Origin: Luteimonas sp. MC1572
GTDB lineage: Bacteria > Pseudomonadota > Gammaproteobacteria > Xanthomonadales > Xanthomonadaceae
NCBI RefSeq assembly: GCF_016615815.1
Contig: NZ_CP067112.1
Span: forward strand, 62,001-126,000
Length of the DNA: 64,000 nucleotides
Direction of reading: 5' to 3'
Each line of letters begins with the position of its first letter. Position 1 is the first letter of the stretch. The position numbers and the translations under genes are program-made. Below the pieces are notes generated by a model. That model was not told where the DNA came from, made no database searches, and saw nothing but the letters and a program-made list of their open reading frames with translations. Of this stretch, positions 58,183 to 64,000 are shown piece after piece.

Positions 58183-59619
58183 TCAGGCGCGGCGGCGGAT
58201 CGGCTCGGCAAAGCCGACAGCTCCACCCACCGCAGCCACCGGCACCTGCTCCACCTCAAGCTGGTCCTCCAGCTCGCGCGGGTCTTCCAGGAACGCCTGC
58301 AGCGAGTCGTCCATCGCTTCCATCCACGGCGTGTGGTGCCGCGGCGCCAGCGTGCCGGTGATCGTGGAGCGGTAGCTCTTGTCGCGGTAGTCGAGGATGC
58401 CGGCCTGCTTGTCGCGCTGCCATTCCTTGAGCATCTCGGCCACCTTCTCGATCGCGAACTCGGGGTAGTCGGTGCGGTCGACCAGGTCGCGCACGTAGGC
58501 GGTCTGGAAATCGATGTCGTCGTTGGCGCCGGCGCAGGCGTTCTCGCGCGCGAACCAGGCTTCGCTGTCGGCGCGCATGGCGTCGGCGTCGGGCAGCGCG
58601 GTGCGGCCCAGGATCACGTCGCGCGCCACCCACGCCTGGGCGTCGAACATGTTGAACGTGTAGTACTGGTCCTGCATGCCCAGGTAGACCAGCTTCGGGT
58701 TGTCGATCCAGAACACGCCCTGGTACAGCTCGCGCGGGTACAGGCGGTTGGCGGTGCGCAGGGTCAGTTCGTCGGGCAGGAACGGGAAGTGGTGCTGGTA
58801 GCCGGTGCACAGGATGATCACGTCCACGTCCTGGCGGCTGCCGTCGACGAAGTGCGCGGTGTTGCCTTCCACGCGCGTCAGCAGCGGGCGCTCGCTGAAG
58901 GCCTCCGGCCAGTCGTGGCCCATCGGTGCGCTGCGGTAGCTGAAGGTCACCGACTTGGCGCCGTACTTGTAGCACTGCGTGCCGATGTCCTCGGCCGAAT
59001 AGCTGCTGCCCACCAGCAGCAGGTCCTTGCCGGTGAACTCGCAGGCGTCGCGGAAGTCGTGCGCGTGCAGCACGCGGCCGGGGAACTGCGACAGGCCTTC
59101 GAACGCGGGCGCGTTGGGCGTGGAGAAATGCCCGGTGGCCACCACCACCCAGTCGAACTCCTCGCTCACCATGCGGTCGTCCTTGAGCTCGCGCACGGTG
59201 ACGGTGAACTTGCCGGTCTCTTCGCTGTATTCGACCGCGTGCACGGCGGTGTTGAAGCGGATCTGGTCGCGCAGGCCGCTGCGTTCGATGCGGCCCATGA
59301 TGTAGTCGCGCAGCACGGGCCGCGGCGGATACGAGGCGATCGGGCGGCCGAAGTGCTCCTCGAAGCTGTAGTCGGCGAACTCCAGGCATTCCTTTGGCCC
59401 GTTCGACCACAGGTAGCGGTACATGCTGGCGTGCACCGGCTCGCCGTGCTGGTCCAGGCCGGTGCGCCAGGTGTAGTTCCACATGCCGCCGAGGTCGGAC
59501 TGCTTTTCGAAGCAGACGACCTCGGGGACGTCGGCGCCCGCGCGGCGGGCGGCGTCGAAGGCGCGCAGCTGGGCCAGGCCGCTGGGGCCGGCGCCGAGGA
59601 CGGCGATTCGTTGGGTCAT
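58183..59619 (-). CDS. tmm: Trimethylamine monooxygenase-like flavin monooxygenase
   Basis: 478 aa on the minus strand from ATG 59619, with AAGGAG upstream at long spacing. FAD-binding [17 protein letters not shown] starts at residue 4, then [21 protein letters not shown] and [20 protein letters not shown], which are near-diagnostic of bacterial trimethylamine monooxygenases. The FMO signature [11 protein letters not shown] and the NADPH site [13 protein letters not shown] follow. These enzymes oxidise trimethylamine to its N-oxide and can also make indigo from indole. No transporter or downstream TMAO gene is nearby. Substrate is inferred from similarity. Confidence 0.88.
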   Translation of the reverse strand: MTQRIAVLGAGPSGLAQLRAFDAARRAGADVPEVVCFEKQSDLGGMWNYTWRTGLDQHGEPVHASMYRYLWSNGPKECLEFADYSFEEHFGRPIASYPPRPVLRDYIMGRIERSGLRDQIRFNTAVHAVEYSEETGKFTVTVRELKDDRMVSEEFDWVVVATGHFSTPNAPAFEGLSQFPGRVLHAHDFRDACEFTGKDLLLVGSSYSAEDIGTQCYKYGAKSVTFSYRSAPMGHDWPEAFSERPLLTRVEGNTAHFVDGSRQDVDVIILCTGYQHHFPFLPDELTLRTANRLYPRELYQGVFWIDNPKLVYLGMQDQYYTFNMFDAQAWVARDVILGRTALPDADAMRADSEAWFARENACAGANDDIDFQTAYVRDLVDRTDYPEFAIEKVAEMLKEWQRDKQAGILDYRDKSYRSTITGTLAPRHHTPWMEAMDDSLQAFLEDPRELEDQLEVEQVPVAAVGGAVGFAEPIRRRA

Positions 59620-60069
59620 GCTGGTGTCATCTCCTTGGTGTGTCGCGCCGGCAGGCAGGCGCACAGGCGCCCGGCCGCAGCGGGCTGCGCGCGATGGACC
59701 GCTAGGAACAACACGTCGGAACTCCGACCGGAGCCTGGCTCCGTTCCTGCCGATACCGGGCATGGGTTCACGCGGCGGGCCACGCCAATGGCGGCCCAGC
59801 TGGGCCGAAACGTCGTTGAAAACGAAGCGATTGGCGGCGAAATGCGCGAAACAGCGGCGATTCTAGCACAGGGCGGCGAGCCCCTTCCCCCAGCCACCCT
59901 GCAGCCGGTCGCAGGATGGCGTAGTGGCGGGCCGCGCATCACCCTGCGGCGGCCGCGACGTTCGCGCCACCGGCTTGCGCCGGTCCCGCCTGCTCCGGCT
60001 ATTGTTGCGACGGGCGTCACCCAGGGGAGCGCGGTCAAGCGACGGCGCGGGGAGGGCGAGGGGAACTCC
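59620..60069. other. 450-bp divergent intergenic region
   Basis: Separates the monooxygenase (-) from the VIT protein gene (+). A weak -35/-10 pair (TTGCGC 59975-59980 and TATTGT 60000-60005, 19-bp spacer) points toward the VIT gene, and AGGGGA lies before its ATG. No tRNA, repeat or small gene was recognised; long frames crossing it are antisense shadows of the monooxygenase. Confidence 0.4.
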
Positions 60070-62949
60070 ATGCGGTCTTTCGCGCTGTCCGTGGCCCTGC
60101 TTTCAGGTCTCTGCATGTCGGGTGCATCGCCTGCGCAGGCGCCCGCCCGTGGCCTCCCGCCCTTGGTCATGCAGGCCGATCATGCCGAGGTGCCCGTCCG
60201 GCTCGCCTCGGCGGCCATTGAGGTCGATGCCGCGGCCGGCATGGCGCAGACCACCATCGACATGACCTTCCACAATCCCCACGCGCGGCTGCTGGAGGGG
60301 CGTCTGGAGTTCCCGCTGCAGCCGGGCCAGAGCGTGGTCGGGTTTGCACTGGACATCGATGGGCGGATGCGCGATGCCGTGCCGGTCGAAAAGGAGCGCG
60401 CCCGCCAGGTGTTCGAATCCATCGAGCGTCGCCAGGTCGACCCGGGCCTGCTGGAGCAGACCCAGGGCGAGTTCTTCCGGATGCGGGTCTATCCACTTCC
60501 GCCGCGCGGCGAGCGCCGCGTGCGGGTCATTGTGTCCGAAGCCCTCCGGCGCGACAGCGCGGGGTGGTCGACGACCGTGCCGCTGCAGTTCGCGCGCGCA
60601 CTGCCGGAGGTGCAGGTGACCGTGCGGTCCGCCGAAGCGCCTGTCGTCACCGGCACAGTGCGCCCGGTGCCTGTGTCGAGCAGTGCCGGCGAGCACCGCA
60701 TCGCGGTCGCGCGCGGCAACACGCGTGCCGGCCAGGGCATCACGCTGCAGTTCCCGGGCGCGGCCGCGCCGCGCTTCCACAGCCAGCGGCATGGCGACGA
60801 CACGTACTTCGTCGCCGAGGTCCCCGCCGGTGGTGCCGCGGTGGAACGCCGGCTGCCCGGCTCGGTCGGCCTGCTCTGGGATGCTTCGATGTCCGGGGCG
60901 CGGCGCGCGCACGATCTCGAGTTCGCGCTGCTCGATGCCTACTTCCGCAAGGCGGGCACGGTCGACGTGCAGCTGGTCCGGCTGCGCGATGTGGCGGATC
61001 CGGTCGAACGCTTCAACGTGCGCAATGGCAACTGGTCGGCATTGCGTCGCGCGCTGGAAGGCACGGTGTATGACGGCGCGACGCGTGCCGATGGCTGGCA
61101 ACCGGACCCGCGCGTCGGCGAGTACCTGCTGTTCGGCGACGGCCTGTTCAACTATGGCGCGTCGGGATTCCCCGGCCTCGGCGCGATGCAGCGGCTGTTT
61201 GCCATACACGCGGGGAGCGGTGGCGACAGCGCGCGATTGCAGGCATTGGCCGAAGCCGGCGGTGGCGCCTTCATCGGCATCCGCGACGGCGCCGGACTGG
61301 CCGCGGCCGAACGCGAACTCCTTCATGACGCGCCGCGATTGACGACCCTGGAGGGCCGCGGCGTGACCGACCTGGTCGCCGCGTCCATCCACGCGCGCCA
61401 CGGGGTGTTCCGGGTCGCGGGACGCCTGGTCGACGCCCAGGCGGCGCTGCGACTGCAGGTCACCGATGCCGCGGGCACCCACCGGTCGGTCGACGTTCCG
61501 CTCGATACCCTCGTCGAGGGCGAACTCGCGGCGCGCGTCTGGGCGAGCTACCGGCTCGCCGCGCTCCAGTCCGACCCGCGCCGGCACCGGGCCGCCATCG
61601 CCGGACTGGGCAAGGACTTCGGCATGGTGACGCCGCAGACTTCGCTGCTGGTCCTCGACGACGTGGAGGACTACGCCCGCTACGACATCCAGCCTCCCGC
61701 GGAACTGCGCGAGGCGTTCGCGCGGCTGCAGGGCGAGCGGCAACGCACGCGTTCGGCGGGACGGCAGCAGCGGCTTGATGCCATCGCCGAGGCCTGGACT
61801 GCACGCGTGGCTTGGTGGGAAGCCCCGTTCCCGAAGGACGGCCGCGGTTCGCGGCCGGACCAGGGGGAGATGGTGCCGCTTGCAGCCGGTGAGCCGCCTG
61901 TGGTGTTCGACGACCCCTCGCCGATGGACACGTCCGTGCCGTCGCCGTCGCCGGCCCCGCCGCCATCGCCCGCATCGGCGAGCCTCGATCGCATCGCAGT
62001 CACGGGCTCGCGGCTCCGGGAAAGCGATGTGGGCGCGGCCGGCGCCACCATCACGCTGGCGCCCTGGCGCTCCGACGCGCCCGCCGCGCGGCGCCTGCGC
62101 CAGCTGCCCGCCGACCAGGTGTATCCGCACTACCTCGACGAGCGTGGGCGCAACGCGTCGGGGACGGCGTTCTACCTGGATGTCGCCGATGTCCTGTTCG
62201 AGAAGAAGCAGCCGGCGCTGGCGCTGCGCGTGCTGTCCAACCTGGCCGAGATGGACCTCGAGAACCGCCACGTGCTGCGCGTGCTCGGCTATCGCCTGAT
62301 GCAGGCCGGGCACCCGCGGCTCGCCGTCGACGTGCTCGAGCGCGTGCAGGAGATGGGTGGCGAGGAGCCGCAGACGTACCGCGACCTCGGGCTTGCGTAC
62401 GCCGCGGCCGGCCGACCGCAGGAGGCGATCGAACGCCTGTACGAGGTGGTCGAGGGCGAGTGGGACATGCGCTTCGACGGCGTACCGGAAATCGCGCTTG
62501 CGGAGCTCAACGCCATCGTCGCCACCGCCCGGTCGCCGCTCGACACGTCATTCGTCGACCGTCGCCTGCTGCGCAACCTGCCGCTCGCACTCAGGACGGT
62601 GCTGAGCTGGGACTCCGACAACAGCGACATGGACCTGTGGGTGACCGATCCCGATGGCGAGCGGGCGTACTACGGCAACCGCCTGACCTACCAGGGCGGG
62701 CGCATGTCGGAGGACTTCACCGGCGGATACGGGCCGGAGGAATTCGCCCTTCGCAAGGCCAGGCGGGGGACATACAAGGTCGAGGCGAACTTCTACGGTG
62801 ACCGCCAGCAGCTCGTGACCGGCGCCACCACGCTGCAGCTGTGGCTGTCCACCAACTTCGGACAGGCGAACCAGCACGACCGCACCGTGACGCTGCGGCT
62901 GACGGACTTGCGCGAGACCGTGCTGGTCGGTGAATTCGAAGTGGACTGA
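60070..62949 (+). CDS. Exported VIT/VWA-like protein with TPR and DUF2135 domains
   Basis: 959 aa from ATG 60070 (the frame is open far upstream but the signal peptide MRSFALSVALLSGLCMSGASPAQA fixes the start). A VIT domain fills about 35-165 (IDMTFHNPHARLLEGRLEFPLQPGQSV). A VWA-like domain follows at about 265-430, with DASMSG as a reduced MIDAS. A Pro/Ser-rich linker near 620-635 precedes SLDRIAVTGSRLRESD, which resembles the segment at the start of TonB-dependent receptor plugs. TPR-like helices span about 680-820 and a DUF2135 domain (SWDSDNSDMDLWVTDPDGE) ends the protein. It is probably periplasmic or outer-membrane-associated. Confidence 0.88.
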   Translation: MRSFALSVALLSGLCMSGASPAQAPARGLPPLVMQADHAEVPVRLASAAIEVDAAAGMAQTTIDMTFHNPHARLLEGRLEFPLQPGQSVVGFALDIDGRMRDAVPVEKERARQVFESIERRQVDPGLLEQTQGEFFRMRVYPLPPRGERRVRVIVSEALRRDSAGWSTTVPLQFARALPEVQVTVRSAEAPVVTGTVRPVPVSSSAGEHRIAVARGNTRAGQGITLQFPGAAAPRFHSQRHGDDTYFVAEVPAGGAAVERRLPGSVGLLWDASMSGARRAHDLEFALLDAYFRKAGTVDVQLVRLRDVADPVERFNVRNGNWSALRRALEGTVYDGATRADGWQPDPRVGEYLLFGDGLFNYGASGFPGLGAMQRLFAIHAGSGGDSARLQALAEAGGGAFIGIRDGAGLAAAERELLHDAPRLTTLEGRGVTDLVAASIHARHGVFRVAGRLVDAQAALRLQVTDAAGTHRSVDVPLDTLVEGELAARVWASYRLAALQSDPRRHRAAIAGLGKDFGMVTPQTSLLVLDDVEDYARYDIQPPAELREAFARLQGERQRTRSAGRQQRLDAIAEAWTARVAWWEAPFPKDGRGSRPDQGEMVPLAAGEPPVVFDDPSPMDTSVPSPSPAPPPSPASASLDRIAVTGSRLRESDVGAAGATITLAPWRSDAPAARRLRQLPADQVYPHYLDERGRNASGTAFYLDVADVLFEKKQPALALRVLSNLAEMDLENRHVLRVLGYRLMQAGHPRLAVDVLERVQEMGGEEPQTYRDLGLAYAAAGRPQEAIERLYEVVEGEWDMRFDGVPEIALAELNAIVATARSPLDTSFVDRRLLRNLPLALRTVLSWDSDNSDMDLWVTDPDGERAYYGNRLTYQGGRMSEDFTGGYGPEEFALRKARRGTYKVEANFYGDRQQLVTGATTLQLWLSTNFGQANQHDRTVTLRLTDLRETVLVGEFEVD

Positions 62950-62969
62950 TTCACCACATCCGCCGGCCG

Positions 62970-62994
62970 GTGCGCGCCATCGTGCGGCGCGCAC
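62970..62994. terminator. Hairpin after the VIT protein gene
   Basis: GTGCGCGCC and GGCGCGCAC form a perfect 9-bp stem with a 7-nt loop 21 bp after the stop. There is no T tract. Confidence 0.5.
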
Positions 62995-63018
62995 TGATGC
63001 CGGCAATTCGCCCGATGC

Positions 63019-63024
63019 TAAGGT
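63019..63024 (+). promoter_or_regulatory. -10-like box of a probable leaderless promoter
   Basis: TAAGGT with 6 nt to the ATG at 63031 and no ribosome-binding site between. Confidence 0.4.
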
Positions 63025-63030
63025 TTCCGC

Positions 63031-63585
63031 ATGGCCAGCAACGCGCCCGCCGTCGTCCGCTTCGAGGCACGCCTTCGCCGGCCGTTGCAGCCGAAGAGCG
63101 CCAGCTGGGCCTTCCTTGTCCTGCCCCAAGCCGCGAGCGCCAGGCTGCCAACCCGCAGCCAGGTCACGGTGGAGGGCACCTTCGCCACGGCGCCATTCCA
63201 GGCCACCCTGGAGCCCGACGGCCAAGGCAGCCACTGGCTGAAAGTCGACAAAGCGCTGCTCGAAGCCGCCGGCGTGCAGGCGGGCGACACGGTCGCATTG
63301 GAAATCGCACCGGTCGCTAGGGAGCCCGAGCCCAAGGTGCCGCCCGACCTCCGCGCCGCGCTGTCCGCCCAGCCCGCCGCCAAGGCCACCTGGGACGACA
63401 TCACCCCGATCGCCCGCCGCGACTGGATCCAGTGGGTCACCTCGGGCAAGAAGGCCGAGACCCGCGTGAAGCGCATCGCCACCGCCTGCGACAAGCTGGC
63501 GTCGGGCCAGCGCCGCGCCTGCTGCTTCGACCGCTCCGGCATGTACAGCCGCGGCAGGCTCGGGCCGCCCGAAGCGGCGGACTGA
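63031..63585 (+). CDS. YdeI/OmpD-associated family protein with DUF1905 domain
   Basis: 184 aa. Residues 5-95 form a DUF1905 beta barrel (VRFEARLRRPLQPKSASWAFLVLP, with F-x-x-x-L-x-P-D-G-x-G-SHWLKVDK). The C-terminal part, about 100-165, is the YdeI-type helical segment (KATWDDITPIARRDWIQWVTSGKKAETRVKRI), ending RRACCFDRSGMYSRG. Members are linked to bacteriocin or peptide tolerance, but the mechanism is unproven. The start is supported by a leaderless-type -10 box. Confidence 0.85.
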   Translation: MASNAPAVVRFEARLRRPLQPKSASWAFLVLPQAASARLPTRSQVTVEGTFATAPFQATLEPDGQGSHWLKVDKALLEAAGVQAGDTVALEIAPVAREPEPKVPPDLRAALSAQPAAKATWDDITPIARRDWIQWVTSGKKAETRVKRIATACDKLASGQRRACCFDRSGMYSRGRLGPPEAAD

Positions 63586-63603
63586 CTCCGCGCTACGGCC
63601 GCG

Positions 63604-64000
63604 TCAGCGCCCCCGGCGCACGCGCGCCTGCCTGCGGCGTTCGGCCACGCCGGCCCAGAACACCCAGCCACGCAGCGTGGCGGCGCACAGCGCCAGCAGC
63701 GTCAAGGCGACGTCGAGCGAGAGATAGATGTTCGCGACCCGGTCGAGCAGCGGCCAGCCGGTGCCGATGAACCACAGGGTCCCGTCGCCGAACAGCCGGT
63801 GCACGGCCTGCGCATTCGACAGCGCCTGCCAGTCCGCATGGCGCAGGATGCCCACGAAGCCCCAGGCCAGGCAGGCCACCACGCCCAGCGCCAGTGCGCC
63901 TCCCAGCCAGGGCAACACCGCGCCGATCCGGCGCGTGCGCGGCCACAGCAACAGGGCGCCGAGCCCCCAGGCCAGCGCCACCAGCACGAGGAAAAAGAGC
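63604..64000 (-). CDS. Membrane protein, truncated at the window edge
   Basis: The C-terminal part (about 130 residues) of a minus-strand protein whose start lies beyond base 64000; a GTG at 63987 is available but the frame remains open to the edge. Three hydrophobic segments are visible (LVALAWGLGALLLW, ALALGVVACLAWGFVGIL, IYLSLDVALTLLALCAATLRGWVFW) and a basic tail (RRRQARVRRGR). No family is recognised. It converges on the YdeI-type gene. Confidence 0.65.
   Translation of the reverse strand, partial: LFFLVLVALAWGLGALLLWPRTRRIGAVLPWLGGALALGVVACLAWGFVGILRHADWQALSNAQAVHRLFGDGTLWFIGTGWPLLDRVANIYLSLDVALTLLALCAATLRGWVFWAGVAERRRQARVRRGR

Noticed and set aside
58333..60069. Long N-terminal extension of the VIT protein frame
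   Set aside because: It runs antisense through the monooxygenase gene; the signal peptide at 60070 marks the real start.

Overview
The window is a contiguous piece of a high-G+C gammaproteobacterial chromosome. It most likely comes from the Xanthomonadaceae/Lysobacterales (Lysobacter, Luteimonas, Pseudoxanthomonas or Stenotrophomonas type). The evidence is Xanthomonas-style integron attC sites, the recC-recB-recD order, the mlaFEDCBA order, and several housekeeping genes whose ATG lies only 6 nt after a TAnnnT -10 box (probable leaderless mRNAs). Species is inference; no rRNA or tRNA gene is visible.

Region 1 (1-7,725): the distal end of a chromosomal integron. About fourteen cassettes sit head to tail on the + strand, each followed by an attC site of about 60 bp (two are 112 bp). 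Cargo is mostly small exported or unknown proteins, plus a CPBP intramembrane protease, a DUF4259 protein, a YCII protein, an Excalibur protein, a DUF1810 protein, a Cdd1-like helix-hairpin-helix protein and a low-affinity iron permease-like protein. attC sites are well kept up to about 5.9 kb and decay from 6.2 kb onward. No integrase gene is in view; it would lie to the left.

Region 2 (7.7-31.1 kb): ordinary core genome. It holds small enzymes and membrane proteins, an M28 peptidase and a serine hydrolase, a rhomboid protease, an RlmI-type rRNA methyltransferase, DUF488, rmuC, the complete phospholipid-transport operon mlaFEDCBA (minus strand), and recC-recB-recD.

Region 3 (31.1-57.8 kb): a defence island directly downstream of recD. 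It starts with a RecQ-like helicase fused to a ComF-like phosphoribosyltransferase, coupled to a DprA-like protein (reminiscent of ShosTA). A membrane-associated Mrr-like putative nuclease follows, then a three-gene module of a 50-aa SMP-like protein, a HicA-like protein and a 442-aa helical protein. A complete BREX type 2 (Pgl) system comes next: pglW, pglX, pglY, pglZ, brxD, brxHI. Between pglX and pglY sits a two-gene insert, a nuclease-like/winged-helix protein plus a nucleotidyltransferase resembling an AbiE-type toxin-antitoxin pair. Three GGCC-centred repeats at an exact 18-bp period precede it. Every other BREX junction is a 4-base start/stop overlap, so the operator-like repeats mark the one place where transcription could restart and control pglY-pglZ-brxD-brxHI.

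Region 4 (57.9-64 kb): core genome again, with a short hypothetical gene, a trimethylamine monooxygenase-like flavoprotein, a large exported VIT/VWA/TPR/DUF2135 protein, a YdeI/DUF1905 protein and a truncated membrane protein at the right edge.
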